A model generated the notes under the pieces. That model saw only the letters and a program-made list of their open reading frames with translations, had not been told where the DNA came from and ran no database searches. DNA of 64,000 nt from Camellia lanceoleosa (lineage: Eukaryota; Streptophyta; Magnoliopsida; Ericales; Theaceae). The stretch covers positions 189,187,154-189,251,153 of the forward strand of contig CM045762.1 of assembly GCA_025200525.1 (NCBI GenBank), given 5' to 3'. Positions 18,886 to 32,600 of the stretch are shown one piece after another (position 1 is the stretch's first letter; every line of letters begins with the position of its first letter). Both the position numbers and the translations under genes were made by a program.

Positions 18886-21426
18886 CGTAACAACCCCGAG
18901 CCATGATTAACGCTAATTCATGTTTAAGTATGCCAAATCAGTAATTACAAAGAAATCCTCAGTTAATTATATGTGCATTGCATCATTTTGTGTTTATATC
19001 TGTTTAACGTAGAAAGACATGTTCGTGTTTTCGTTTCGGTTTGCGAATTGAAGACCTTATCGGCATCCGATTCAGAAATTGACTTGATTTATATGTTAAT
19101 TAGGATTTTTAGAATTTTATGGCAGGTTTAATTGAAATTCGACTCAGAACGATTAAATTAGATTAATATAATGACCATTTCATTAACTCTAAGTCATAAC
19201 TCCAAGTGAGCCTATGTGAACTCCCTACATACTCCACTTAACTCCTTCTTTGGTTGTCAACACATCTTTGAGTCTTCTCACACATACAAACGTGGGAGAG
19301 AGAGAGAGAGAGAAAGAAGGAAAATTGAGATCAAAGTTGGCATAGGAGAGAATTGCTAGGAGATTTGGTAAATTACTCAAGATTTTGCTTAAGGGGAGCT
19401 CAATTGAGTAGCCTAGGTAAGAGCTCAACCTTACAACCTTGAAATTGAGTCATTTAGTACATGAATGTAATGAAATAGGTGAATTCACATGGAGTTGAGC
19501 TAGAATTTAAGGAAGCAAAGTCATTCCATATATGCATGCATAAATTCCCATGTTTTGAGTATAATCTTCAAGAATTCCCTCATGCATGTTTTGAATTCAC
19601 TTTGATTTTAGGAAAACATTGAGTTTTATGTTGTTTTGTAGAACTTGATCATGTTTTAAGAAGGTTGAGTTCAAAGAAATGCATGCATGTCATGTTCATG
19701 GATCATTCATGAATTTTGAGTTGAATTTTGCACAATTGACAAGCTTTTAAGCCATGATTCTTTGAAATTAACTTTCATTCTTGTTCTTTTAAGAGTTTTC
19801 ATGTATTTCCTTAAGTTTTGGCCCAGAAAAATCGACTTCGACGCTTTAAAGTTTGAGTTTTGAGCTTGAAGATCAATCTGGAAATTCCAGAATTTGCATC
19901 CACACACGAGCGTAGAAGTTCACGCTCAAGCGAACACTCTCAGTGTGTGCACTTACGCTCCAGCGACCCAAGGCCCGTTCAAGTGTGAAATGCATGTATC
20001 CAGAAGTTCATATGTGTTGCAGCACGCTTGAGTGACAGAAGTCACGCTCAAGCGATGAACGGAGTCTCACGCTCGAGCGGAGATCGAGCGTCCGTCGAGC
20101 GTGAAAAACAAGCAACCAGCACTTTTGCCAAAGTTTACAGGCCACTCAAGCAAAGGAAAGTACGCTCGAGCGAACCTTCACATGTTGCATGTCCGCTCGA
20201 GCGAGGAAATCCACGCTCGAGCATGGACCTTGTTTCTAGCAAAATTTGAAAAATGTTTTCAAGTGCATTCTAGCATCCTCATTCCATCCTAGGCACTCCT
20301 AGGCCATGTTTAAGACTCCATAATGAGGTTACCGGCTAAAAATACACTAAGAATAAATGAAATAAGTTATGTACAATCTGAGCGTGTGCATTCAATATAT
20401 GAATCTCCCATGTTATGTAGGTCACGCGCCTCAGGATAGGTGAATTGCTTACTTTGCCGTCAATTTGGAGCTACCAATTATCTGTGAGTAATAACTCAGT
20501 AAAGCTATGTTCAAGTAAATTATTTTCTGCACATGGATTAAGAACTATTCTATGAAATGTCATGTTTTATGCTATGAATGATTGTCCAAGTTTAACAAGT
20601 ACTTATGACATTATGCTATGATTCAAGTAATGCCATGATTCAAGTATATGCAAGTTCTCGGTACCGGAGGTTCCTTATGGGACTGACAAGCTATCTATAC
20701 CCGGCTGGAGGTTCCTAAGTGGAACTGACAAGTTACAAGTTCCCAGTCCGAAGATTCCTTTATGGGACTGACAACTTATTCTTACCTGGCTGGAGGTTCT
20801 TATATAGAATTGACAAGTATGATTTAAGACATTCTGTGTGTGATCTGTCAACGCTGATGGGTGTCCTATGTAAAACTAAGCATGAACTCTGAATTTTATA
20901 TATGCTCAGAATGAGAATACGAATGTGAATTTCAGTTTCAACAACAGTCATGGGACATCATTCATTTACCCCTTTACTTTGTTATTATTCAGTAGGCCTC
21001 CGCTCATTAGTTATTTATTATGTATGTAGGTGAGCAGGCTCGTTATTAGGCTTAAGATGATGCCTGGGGTATTTTGTGTTGATCAGCCACCCTCTGCGCC
21101 TCACGAGGAGGTTCCAGATCAAGTCATGTATTGTGGCTATGTCAATATGAATGTATAAGACTGTTTCTTTTGTTTTATGAACAAGCTCGCCTTTTGTATG
21201 TACTTGATAGTGACGTGTAAATATTGTACCTAAGATGTCACTTGTATGTATATAAAGTTTAACATTCTCAGTCCTATGTATGTCTTCACAACTCAATGGA
21301 CTTCATATGTTTTTTATATTTGCTTCCGCAACCCCTAACTATATGTTATTATGTCAAGAGGCCTTTGGTAATCCCAGGATTACCAGTTACGACACTAAAC
21401 CTATGGGAGGGGTTTGGGTCGCGACA
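18886..21426 (+). repeat. Element C left LTR
   Basis: Matches 26156-28684. It contains (GA)n at about 19296-19313, a CGCTCGAGCG cluster at 19905-20225 and a tandem block at 20655-20815 whose units carry small stems such as GTTCC-taagt-GGAAC. It ends gggtcgcgaca. Confidence 0.92.
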
Positions 21427-21429
21427 GAA

Positions 21430-21441
21430 TGGTATTAAAGC
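21430..21441 (+). other. Primer-binding site of element C (mutated)
   Basis: TGGTATTAAAGC three bases after the LTR. It differs from the tRNA-iMet complement at two positions. Confidence 0.7.
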
Positions 21442-21646
21442 ACGTGTTCTACCACACACACAAGTCCATATGATCTTAGGATGTCCTTGTAAGAAGTAAA
21501 GGCATTCCATCTGCATGTATAAGTGTGTGTGTTTAAAAGTAAAAGCATAAATCCTATTATAATCATGTGATATGGGAACAAACAATCTGAATAATGTAAA
21601 AAAAACTATTTGCCTATGTTCATAATGTCCTGTTTACCTTTAGCAA

Positions 21647-22768
21647 ATGGACAATGCAAGAAGTGATGGAACGGCTAAATCATCTGAGGCTGGAATGAGC
21701 CGAATGGAACAAATGCTTGAAGCTTTGATTGAGGCAATGACTCAACAACAACAGAGGCAACAACACTTACCTCCCCCGCCGGTCCAGGTGGAGCCGGATA
21801 ACAATGATCGCATAAGTTTAACTCAGAAATTTCTGAAGATGAAACCACCGACTTTCTTAGGAGGCATTGAACCGCTAAAAGCTGAAACATGGTTACTTGA
21901 AATAGAGAAGCTATTTGAAGTGTTTCCTTATTCTGAGGCCCAGAAATTTCTCCTAGCCACCTATACTTGGAAAGATGAAGCCCGAATGTGGTGGTTGCTA
22001 ATCCGAAGTAGTAATGGGAATATGATGTGGGCACAATTTAATGCAATCTTCTATGATAAATATTTTTCCCAATGTTTTTGAGATCGGAAAGTTTCTGAAT
22101 TCCAAGAACTTAAACAAGGCAGGATGTCTGTGGCTGAGTATGAGGCCAAATTTACTGAATTGGCCCAATTTGCTCCTCATATGGTGGATATTGATTATAA
22201 AAAGGGATGAAAATTTGAGGGCGGACTGGATCTAGAAGTGTTTGACTGAGTAGGTGTTTTGGAATTACCTACATATGTGGAAGTTTTGGACAGAGCAATA
22301 ATGGCAAAGACCACAATAGCAGTAATGAAACAAGCTAAAACACCAGTAACGGAATGGAAAAGCAAAAGGCCTGGATCTAATTTTCGCAAGGGTCGTTCCT
22401 TCTTCACGTACAAAAAGCAAAATACGGGATTTTCAAGCAACTCTAGCCAGAGTAGTGGATCTATACCAACTTGCTCAGAATGTGGAAGGAGGCATAAACG
22501 CATGTGTCAACGTGCATCGGGTGCGTCTTTCCGATGTGGCAAAATCGGTCATATGATTAGAGATTGTCCAATGAGGTTCAACAATGTTAGCCATCTAGCA
22601 GCAAGTTCAGCCGGATCCGTTCCTGTAACAAAGGCCAATACTAAAACAAATACCAGAGGTAATACTGGAAATGAGACACTGAGGCAAGGAAGAGTGTTTG
22701 CACTCACCCCTAGAGATGTACAGAATGCCGAAATAGTGGTGTCAGGTATAATTCCTATCTGTGCTTAG
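21647..22768 (+). pseudogene. gag: Element C gag
   Basis: Starts MDNARSDGTAKSSEAGMSRMEQML at 21647. The capsid block (PPTFLGGIEPLKAETWLLEIEKLF, MWWLLIRSS) is followed by an in-frame TGA at 22079. The same frame continues (RMSVAEYEAKFTELAQF), with further stops near 22208 and 22246. A zinc region at 22470-22570 follows, where the knuckle reads SFRCGKIGHMIRDC, so the first Cys is lost. The frame closes with TAG at 22766. Gag and pol share one frame, as in many plant chromoviruses. Confidence 0.88.
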
Positions 22769-24112
22769 AACGCCTATGTATTGATTGATTCTGGTTCTAC
22801 TCTTTCTTTTGTCTCGCCTACTTTTTCTAAGAAATTAACTGGACCAATAGAACCTGTGAATTGTTTACTATCTGTGTCTACACCATCTGGGGGTTGTATG
22901 ATATGTGCTTATGTATACCCAGCATGCAATATTCTAATTGGTGACATGACATTGTATATTGACTTGCTGCCCTTGAACATTGATCATTTTGACTGTATTT
23001 TGGGTATGGATTGGCTAACTAAATATTGTGCTACTATTGATTGTGTAAACAAAACTATTGTGTTCAAACCACCTGGTATGCCTGAGTTTACTTTCACTGG
23101 GTATGGAGTAGTTCCTCTACCATACTTGATTTCGTTTATGAAAGCTAAGAAATTGTTAAGGAAAGGTTGTCGGGGCTATTTGTGTTGTGCATTAACTGAA
23201 TCTTTAGATAGCATCGGTGTAGAAACCATTCCTGTGGTTTGTGACTTTCCTTATGTGTTTCCCAATGATCTACCTAGGGATCTAGTTTATAGGGAAATTG
23301 AATTTACCATCGATGTAATACTTGGAACACAACCCATCTCCAAGACTCCATATAGGATGTCGACTTCTGAATTGAAAGAGTTGAAAGTCCAACTTCAAGA
23401 ACTCTTAGATAGGAAATTCATTCGTCCAAGTACCTCACCTTGGGGTGCTCCGGTTTTATTTGTTAAAAAAAAAGATGGATCTTTGAGACTATGTATTGAC
23501 TACCGTGAGTTGAACAAAGTGATCGTCAAGAACAAGTACCCACTACCCCAAATTAATGACCTGTTCGATCAACTTCAAGGAGCCCAAGTGTTTTCCAAGA
23601 TTGACCTTAGATCCAGGTATCACCAGTTGAAAGTTAAAGCAGAAGATCTGGAGAAAACTGCATTAAGAACTAGATACGGACACTATGAATTTATAGTCAT
23701 GCCATTTGGGGTAACAAATGCACCAGCATCTTTTATGGACCTAATGAACATAGTTTTCAAACAATACCTTGACGAATTTATCGTTGTGTTTATTGATGAT
23801 ATTTTGATTTATTCTAAAGACAGGGAAAAACATGAGAATCACTTGAGAACGGCTCCACAGACCTTGAGAGAAAAGAAACTATACACCAAATTGTCCAAAT
23901 GTGAATTATGGCTTGACAGTGTGGCATTTTTGGGGCATGTAATCAACAAGGATGGCATTTCTGTTGACCTTGAGAAAATTGAAGCTATTATGGACTGGCC
24001 CAAACCGACGAATGTAACAGAAGTTAGAAGTTTTCAGGGACTTGCAGGTTACTACAGAAGATTTGTGAAAGACTTTTCAAAACTTGCCATGCCATTGACC
24101 CAGTTAACTTAG
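22769..24112 (+). CDS. pol: Element C protease and reverse transcriptase
   Basis: A long open frame. The protease has [11 protein letters not shown] and [15 protein letters not shown] runs from about 23340: [63 protein letters not shown], and an intact catalytic [10 protein letters not shown] at 23789. The thumb/connection part has [19 protein letters not shown] and [24 protein letters not shown], then a TAG at 24110. It is the best preserved enzyme region in the window. Confidence 0.9.
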   Translation, partial: NAYVLIDSGSTLSFVSPTFSKKLTGPIEPVNCLLSVSTPSGGCMICAYVYPACNILIGDMTLYIDLLPLNIDHFDCILGMDWLTKYCATIDCVNKTIVFKPPGMPEFTFTGYGVVPLPYLISFMKAKKLLRKGCRGYLCCALTESLDSIGVETIPVVCDFPYVFPNDLPRDLVYREIEFTIDVILGTQPISKTPYRMSTSELKELKVQLQELLDRKFIRPSTSPWGAPVLFVKKKDGSLRLCIDYRELNKVIVKNKYPLPQINDLFDQLQGAQVFSKIDLRSRYHQLKVKAEDLEKTALRTRYGHYEFIVMPFGVTNAPASFMDLMNIVFKQYLDEFIVVFIDDILIYSKDREKHENHLRTAPQTLREKKLYTKLSKCELWLDSVAFLGHVINKDGISVDLEKIEAIMDWPKPTNVTEVRSFQGLAGYYRRFVKDFSKLAMPLTQLT

Positions 24113-26144
24113 AAAAATGTGTCCTTTGATTGGAATGAACAAAGAGAGTCAGCCTTCTAAGAGTTGAAGACTAGATTGGTAACCGCACCAATTTTGACTC
24201 TGCCTAATGGTACTGATGGATTCCAGATTTACAGTGATGCATCCCACAAGGGTTTGGCTGTGTACTAATGCAAAATGGGAAGGTAATTGCTTATGCTTCT
24301 CGATAACTTCGACCACATGAAAAGAATTACCCAACTCATGATCTTGAACTGGCAGCTGTAGTGTTTGCCTTGAAAATTTGGTGACACTATTTGTATGGAG
24401 CGACTTGTGAAGTGTACACGGATCACAAAAGCCTCAAATACTTCTTCACTCAAAAGGAACTAAATATGAGACAAAGGAGATGGTTGGAGCTAATCAAAGA
24501 TTATGATTTGCAGATTTTGTATCATCCAGGGAGAGCTAATATTGTGGCAGATGCCTTGAGCCGAAAGTCCATGGGAAATTTGGCATATTTGTTCACTGGG
24601 CAGAAAGAATTACTGTGTGACTTGGAAAGGAATGAGATCGAAATTGTTTTGCAAGAACATGGCAGAATTTTAGCTGCCATTTCCGCTCAACCTGCAATCA
24701 TTGAAGAGATTAAAGGGAAATAATGCGAAGATGAGTTTCTGAGGAGAGTTATTGATGAGATTGAATTAAAACCGAAACCGGGATTTGTGCTTGATAATGA
24801 TGTGTTGAAATTTCAAGGTCACCTTTGTGTACCGGATTGTGATGATTTGAAGAAATGCATTCTGACAAAGGCCCAAAATTCCAAATTTGCTATGCATCCA
24901 GGAAATACAAAAGATGTATCATGATTTGAAACAGAATTTCTGGTGGCCTAGAATGAAAAAGTGTATTGCAGATTATGTGGCTAGATGTTTACACTGCCAA
25001 CAAGTTAAAGCTGAACATCAGCGACCTGCTGGTTTGCTACAGCCGCTTCCAATACCAGAATGGAAATGGGAGCACATTACCATGGACTTCATTGTGGGAT
25101 TGCATAGTTGATCGTTTGACTAAGTCTGCCGATTTTCTGCTTGTCAAAACCATATATAATGCAAATAAGTTAGCTAACATATATATGAATGAAATTGTGA
25201 GGTTCCATGGTGTACTAGTATCTATTGTGTCAGACAGAGATTCGAAGTTTACATCGAGATTCTGGCAAAGTTCACAACAGGTTTTGGGGACAGAACTAAG
25301 GTTAAATAGTGCTTATCACCCACAAACAGATGGTTAGATGAAGCGGACCAATCAAACTTTGGAAGATATGCTCAGAATGTGTGTGTTAGATTTCCAAGGA
25401 AATTGGGAGACTTATTTGCCATTGGCTGAGATTGTATACAACAGCAACTACTATTCAAGCATTGGAATGGCTCCTTATGAAGCTTTGTATGGAAGAAAAT
25501 GCCGATCTCTGATATGTTGGGTCGAGGTAGGCAACAAACCATTGTTGGGAACGGAACTTGTGCAAGAAACCACTGAAAATGTGAAATTGATTCAGCAAAG
25601 GTTGAAAACTACTCAAAGCCGGCAAAAGAGTTATGGTGATGTTCGAAGAAGGGATAGAGAATATGAAGTTGGGGACCACGGGTTCATAAAAGTGACTCCA
25701 ATGAAAGGACAAACGCAGATTGGTATTAAGGGAAAATTAGCACTAAGATATGTTGGGCCATATGAAATTCTAGAGAAGATCAACCTGGTAACGTATCGGG
25801 TGGCCTTACCTCCGATAATGGAGCATATGCACAACATTTTTCATGTCTCTATGCTTCGGGAGTATTTGAGAGATCCGCTACATGTGATTGAGACAACTCA
25901 TATGCTTTTAAAAGATGATTATACATACGAAGAGCGGCCAATTCAAATTGTCAACCGAAGAATCAAAAGACTAAGGAACAAAGAAATCCCATTAGTAAAG
26001 GTTGATTGGCAGAATCATGAGAGAACCTATGCAACTTGGGAAACGGAAGAAGACATGATGAAAAGATACCCTAAGTTGTTCCCTTTGAATCCGGTGTTCT
26101 TCCAAAATGAAGATAATTCGAGTTTGGAGGACCAAACTCTTTAA
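24113..26144 (+). pseudogene. pol: Element C RNase H, integrase and chromodomain-like tail
   Basis: RNase H starts in the RT frame, then a one-base loss near 24257 shifts it. [13 protein letters not shown] and DALSRK are readable from 24391. A stop at 24721 and another shift near 24887 precede the integrase zinc region (WWPRMKKCIADYVARCLHCQQVK). The core has MDFIVGL, then a small deletion near 25108 compared with B, then VSDRDSKF. A stop at 25335 is followed by Lys where the catalytic Glu belongs. From 25338 the tail is open to 26144, ending in VKVDWQNHERTYATWETEEDMMKRYPKLF, a chromodomain-like end. Confidence 0.88.
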
Positions 26145-26155
26145 AAGGGGAAGAC
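26143..26155 (+). promoter_or_regulatory. Polypurine tract of element C
   Basis: AAAAGGGGAAGAC directly before the TG of the right LTR, about ten bases after the pol stop region. Confidence 0.8.
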
Positions 26156-28684
26156 TGTAACAACCCCGACCCATGATTAACGCTAATTCATGTTTAAGTA
26201 TGCCAAATGTGTAATTACGAAGAAATCCTCAGTTAATTATATGTGCATTGCATCATTTTGTGTTTATATCTGTTTAACATAGAAAGACATGTTCGTGTTT
26301 TCGTTTCGGTTTGTGAATTGAAGGCCATATCGGCATCCGATTCAGAAATTGACTTGATTTATATGTTAATTAGGATTTATAGAATTTTATGACAAGTTTA
26401 ATTGAAATTTGATTTAGAATGATTAAATTAGATTAATATAATGACCATTTGATTAACTCTAAGTTATAACTCTAAGTGAGCCTATATGAACTCCATACAT
26501 ACTCCACTTAACTCCTTCTTTGGTTGTCAACACATCTTTGAGTCTTCTCACACATACAAACGTGGGAGAGAGAGAGAGAGAGAGAGGGAAGGAAAATTAA
26601 GATCAAAGTTGGGATAGGAGAGAATTGCTAGGAGATTTGGTGAATTACTCAAGATTTTGCTTAAAGGGAGCTCAATTGAGTAGCCTAGGTAAGAGCTCAA
26701 CCTTACAACCTTGAAATTGAGTCATTTAGTACATGAATGTAAATGAAATAGGTGAATTCACATGGAGTTGAGCTAGAATTTAAGGAAGCAAAGTCATTCC
26801 ATATATGCATGCATAAATTTCCATGTTTTGAGTTTAATTTTCAAGAATTCCCTCATGTATGCTTTGAATTCACTTTAATTTTGGGAAAACATTGAGTTTT
26901 ATGTTGTTTTGTTGCACTTGATCATGTTTTAAGAAGGTTGAGTTCAAAGAAATGCATGCATGTTATGTTCATGGATCATTCATGAATTTTGAGTTGAATT
27001 TTGCACAATTGACAAGCTTTTGAGCCATGATTCTTTGAAATCAACTTTCATTCTTGTTATTTTAAGAGTTTTCATGTGTTTCCTTAAGTTTTGGCCCAGA
27101 AAAATCGACTTTGATGCTTTAAAGTTTGAGTTTTGAGCTTGAAGATCAATCTGGAGATTCCAGAATTTGCATCCACGCTCGAGCGTAGGAGTTCACGCTC
27201 GAGCAAGCACTCTGAGTGCGTGCACTTATGCTCGAGCGACTCGAGGCCCGCTCGAGCGTGAAATGCATGTATCCAGAAGTTCATATGTGTTGCAGCACGC
27301 TTAAGCGAGGAACTGAGTCTCACGCTCAAGCGAAGATCGAGCGTCCGTCGAGCGTAAAAAACAAGCAACCAGCACTTTTGCCAAAGTTTACAAGCCACTC
27401 GAGCGAAGGAAAGTACGCTCAAGCGAACCTTCACATGTTGCATGTCCGCTCGAGCGAGGAAATCCACGCTCGAGCGTGGACCCTGTTTCCAGCAAAATTT
27501 GAAAAATATTTTCAAGTGCATTCTAGCATCCTCATTCAATCCTAGGCACTCCTAGGCCATGTTTAACACTCCATAATGAGGTTACAGACTAGAAACACAC
27601 TAAGAATAAATGAAATAAGTTATGTACAATCTGAACGTTTGCATTCAATGTATGAATTTGCCATGTTATGTAGGTCGCGCGCCTCAGGATAGGTGAATTG
27701 CCTACTTTGCCGTCAATTTGGAGCTACCAATTATCTGTGAGTAATAACTTAGTAAAGCTATGTTCAAGTAAATTATTTTCTGCACACGGATTAAGAACTG
27801 TTCTATGAAATGTCATGTTTTATGCTATGAATGATTGTTGAAGTTTAACAAGTACTTATGACATTATGCTATGATTCAAGTAATGCCATGATTCAAGTAT
27901 ATGCAAGTTCCCGGTACCAGAGGTTCCTTATGGGACTAACAAGCTATCGATACCCGGCTGGAGGTTCCTAAGTGGAACTGACAAGTTACAAGTTCCCAGT
28001 CCGGAGGTTCCTTTATAGGACTGACAACTTATTCTTACCCGGCCAGAGGTTCTTATATAGAACTGACAAGCATGATTTAAGACATTCTGTGTGTGATCTG
28101 TCAATGCTGATGGGTGTACTATGTAAGACTAAGCATGAACTCTGAATTTTCTATATGCTCAGAATGAGAATACGAATGTGAATTTCAGTTTCAGCAACAT
28201 TCATGGGACATCATTCATTTACCCCTTTACTTTGTTATTATTCACTGGGCCTCCGCTCATTAGTTATTTATTATGTATATAGGTGAGCAGGCTTGTTATT
28301 AGGCTTAAGATGATGCCTGGGGTATTTTGTGTTGGTCAGCCACCCTTTGCGCCTCACGAGGAGGTTCCAGATCAAGTCATGTATTGTGGCTATGTCAATA
28401 TGAATGTATAAGACTGTTTCTTTTGTTTTATGAACAAGCTCGCCTTTTGTATGTACTTCATAGTGACGTGTAAATACTGTACCTAAGCCGTCATTTGTAT
28501 GTATATAAAGTTTAAGATTCTCAGTCCTATGTATGTCTTCACAGCTCAATGGACTTTGTATGTTTTGTATATTTGCTTCTGCAGCCCCTAACCATATGTT
28601 ATTATGTCAAGAGGCCTTTGGTAATCCCAAGATTACTGGTCGGTTACGACACTAAATCTATATGGGCGGGTTTGGGTCACGACA
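26156..28684 (+). repeat. Element C right LTR
   Basis: Starts TGTAACAACCCC, ends GGTCACGACA, and matches 18886-21426 throughout. The palindrome cluster (27175-27480) retains more intact CGCTCGAGCG copies than the left LTR. The frame from 28549 that runs into RT begins in the LTR and is a chance join. Confidence 0.92.
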
Positions 28685-28689
28685 CTTCC

Positions 28690-29656
28690 CCATACCTGAT
28701 ATCTGCCATGAAAGCTATTAAACTGCTTAGGAAGGGATATAGGGATTACATGTGTTGTGTTTTGACTGAGATTTCTTATGATTCTAATGAAGAAACTATT
28801 CCTGTTGCTTGTGAATTTCCCAATGTGTTTCCAAATGACTTGCCTAGAAACTTAGTTGATAGGGAAATTGAGTTCACTATTGAAGTATCACCGAGAACAC
28901 AACCTATTTCTAAGACCCTTTACAGAATGTCAACCTTAGAACTGAAAGAATTGAAAACCCAACTTCAAGAACTGTTAGACAATAAATTCATCTGTCCAAG
29001 CACTTCACCTTGGGGTGCTCCAGTTTTGTTTGTTAAGAAGAAGAATGGGTCCTTGAAATTATGTATAGATTACCGGGAACTGAATAAAGTAACTATCAAG
29101 AATAAATATCTATTGCCCCAGATAGATGATTTATTCGACTAACTTCAGGGAGCCTAAGTGTTTTCTAAAATTGACCTCTAATCGAGCTATCATCAGTTAA
29201 AAGTTAAAGCAGGAGATATAGAGAAAACAACATTCAAAACTAGATACGGGCACTATAAATTTTTGGTCATGCCATTTGGGGTAACAAATGCACCAGCGGC
29301 TTTTATAGACCTAATGAACAGGGTTTTCAAACAATATCTCGATGAATTTATCGTTGTGTTTATTGATAATATCTTGATTTATTCTAAAAACAGGGAAGAA
29401 CATGAGAGTCACTTGAGAATTGCTTTACAGATTTTGAGAGAAAAGAAATTGTAAGCAAAATTGTACAAATATGAATTTTGGCTTGACAGTGTAGCATTTT
29501 TGGGGCATATAACCAACAGGGATGGTATTTCGATTGACCCACAGAAAACTGAAGCTATTGTACACTGGCCAAGACTAACCAATGTGTCAAAAGTTTGAAT
29601 TTTTCTAGGGCTTGCAGGCTATTATAGCAGATTTGTAAGAAACTTCTCCAAACTTG
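28690..29656 (+). pseudogene. pol: Element B reverse transcriptase
   Basis: Resumes B pol after [33 protein letters not shown], then RT with [26 protein letters not shown]. Stops at 29140, 29154 and about 29179, then [20 protein letters not shown]. The catalytic FIDD reads FIDN at 29359-29370. More stops follow at about 29452 and 29596. It ends in GLAGYYSRFVRNFSKL at 29656, where D is inserted. Confidence 0.88.
29652..29656. repeat. Target site duplication of D (left copy)
   Basis: acttg, repeated at 32965-32969 directly after D, where B's pol reading resumes. Confidence 0.85.
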
Positions 29657-32600
29657 TGTAGCTCGGCTTTTTTGCACCCCCTTTCGAATGTTTGAAAGAA
29701 GCCCTACAGTTCGGACTCCTACGGTTCTGAATCTAATCTCACAAGTGCAATGTGAAATTGATAAAAACCAAAGAGTCCAAATCCGGCAAATCTTTTGGAA
29801 AACCGATTTTGAATCAAATTGCAAAAAATGAACTATTTGGCCAGATACAGAGTCACCACCTAAATATTTAATTTTGGAAAAATTTAGGAAACCCATGACT
29901 CATGCCAAAGGCCACGTGTCCGTCATCACCAAGATTGTTTTAGTTCGGGAACTTAGGTACGAAAAGGAAAGTCGTGAATACATTTGAGCACCCCCGCTTG
30001 TCCGATCAAAGATCGGCCTCTACTAATTATGATATGAATCTTATTTACATTATATGCTCTTTCTCCGATTTATTAGGCTAGCATTTACTATGTGATGCGT
30101 ACACACAAAAGATATAGACTAGCTTGCAAGAATTGGAACATTTCAATTTTGTGTTTGTTTTTCGAAAAGAGTTCGATTTTGCCACTTAACAAAGTGGGCT
30201 TAAACGTACATTCATTGAATCATTCCAATTCAAACAACAAGCCTTCATCCATAGGCATTCAAACATTTTAACAAGTAAGCACTTGGCCTCATGGCAAGCA
30301 TGCTAGTCATGGCAGTCACTCATACTCATGTAAGTATGCTAAAGCACTAAAAACTCATTTAGTACTCCAAGCCAAAAAAAAAACTAGTTAGAAAAATACA
30401 TGTTCCTAACTATGCCAAATGTCTATTGCAACACATGCAATATGCAATTACTAGGCTCAGCTGCTAATATGGCATATGACTCAATTCAAGGCATGCGGTC
30501 TAAGCACGTATTCAAAGAAAGTATTTAAACAACAATGCAGTTAGAATGATATGTCGAGCCTCGGTGCATGCAAGACAAGATGAATGGATGCAAACATGCG
30601 ATATGCTAAACAAAATATGATATCCCTAAACTATCCATTATAAGCTAGTAAATAAAAAAGAGAAAGACGTAGAATGAAAAGACATACACATTATTACAAC
30701 ATTACGCTCTCACGAATGAGAGCCCGAATGAATAAACTAACTAAGCTAATCTAATTAGAGCTAAGCTAATTAAGCTAACTATTACAAAACGAAATGAATA
30801 ACAAGCTAAACTACTTAACTAATTATTATAGCACTTAAATTAACTAACTAGTTAATTAACTAATTAAATAATTACAACACAAGTGTAATTAAAATAAGTA
30901 ATTATACTAAGCAACTAACTACTTCGCCTCGGGAAACGAGGGATATGCATGCGCATGCTCGGATTCCACCCCAAAAGACCACTGATTTGCTCCCGAATGC
31001 CTCTGTTTGAACAATTGAACATTTCCAGAACAACTTTGCTCCGTCTTACCAACATTCTACTGAAATTTGCATCAGTGGCCAGCCGACCAAAGATGAAGGT
31101 TGCCGGCCACCAGCCGGACAGGGAGGTGGTCTGCCGGCCACCTGCTGGCCATGAAAAATGGTCTGTCGGCCACTACTACCCAAGTTCATCTTGCTGCAAT
31201 AGAGGACAAACAGAGCATACACAGGGTATTTCAAGGGTTTGTTTGCACAACTTACCCCTCCTTTTCATGAGCAAATCAAAGGAGAAGTAAGTTTGGTTCA
31301 CAAACCATCAATGGATGCAACTTCATTGCATGATGGCTCATAAAACCAAGTGTGCAAGCTCAATAAATGCAATAAAACAAGACACAAACCTCCCTACTTT
31401 CATGAATGATCAAGGGAAGAAGTTAACGTTGGAGACTTGAATCATTTCATCACTAACAAGTATGAAATGGTACAAGCTTCCATGTGTTCAATTAATGTCC
31501 GATTGAACACAACCAAATTATTATCTTTCTCATTTTTAGTCCCAAGGTTTAGTTACTCATTTTAGTTTACCAACCATCCTTTAATTCAATTAAGTCTAAT
31601 GGTGAATTAAAGTCCTCTAATGGAAAGAGGGCTCAAAACACAAGTTGCTTTGGGTATGAAAGAAGCATCATACCGTTGGTAATGAACCCCCTAAGGGATT
31701 AAACCATTAAGTATGAAACCTCAATTTCATACTTGGACAAGCAAGTGACTTGAAACCACTTTCAAAGCAAAATAAGAAGTCAAGAATGGAGGGAGGTTGT
31801 AGAGATGATTAGTGTTGAAATGAGGTATGAAAAGCCCAAAATAAGTGTTATCAACTCAAATAAGTGATGTCTAAGACCTAAAACATCAAGCTTATGAGGA
31901 CTATTGCACTAGAAGCATGCAAAACAAAGCTCAAATGCAAACAAAAGCCCAAAATAGTGCTAAAAAAGTCTAAAATAAGTCCTAAAACATGTTGGAATTA
32001 AGCTAAAAAAGGCTAGATTAACATCCTAAAACATGGCACAAGCTAGGTTAGTAAACAAGACACAAGGAGGAGAGGCTAACCCCTCCAAATTTGGAATTCA
32101 AAACATGATTTTGACTTCAAAACATGATTTTGGCCACTGAAAAAGCTCTGAAAATTAGTGTTTAACAGCTTGGAAAAAGATAGTAAAATGATGGGAAACA
32201 GAAGGGCAAAGGCCTCAAAGCAAGGTACAAACAAGGGCTATCAACCCCTCAACCTTTAATGGCCTTAAACCCAAGCTTCAGCCCAAAAAAACACAAACTT
32301 TTAACAGCCCAAAAACAGTGGAAAAGCAATAGAAACAATAGTAAAGAAAGCAAGCAAAGAGGCAAAACCTTATACCTCTCGAAGAGAAGAATAATTCCAA
32401 GCAACAAAACCAAGTAAGTACACCGTCTAGAGCTCAAACCAAGCTTAAGAACACCTCAGCTCAAAGATGAGAAGATTTGGTTAAGGGTGTATCGCAAAGG
32501 TTAAGGAATTTGAGGCTAAATTATAGAGAAATGCTAGAGAGAGAGGAAAATTTTTGAGTTCAAAATTTTCTAACCACAAAATATGAGAGAGGGATCTCCT

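Larger units (their letters stand above)
18886..28684 (+). mobile_element. Element C: Tekay/Del-like retrotransposon nested in B
   Basis: Two LTRs of about 2.53-2.54 kb, primer site, gag-pol and polypurine tract in the same orientation as B. The flanks are ctccc (18881-18885) and cttcc (28685-28689), a duplication with one mismatch. Removing C puts B's protease and RT back in register, which supports these limits independently. The left LTR begins CGTAAC instead of TGTAAC. C is related to B but is a distinct subfamily: LTR sequence similarity is clear in the 5' part and palindrome cluster, and the middle tandem block differs. Confidence 0.9.

Noticed and set aside
28549..29142. A continuous frame from LTR C into B's RT as a fused gene
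   Set aside because: The start lies in LTR C; the join crosses the element boundary and is fortuitous.
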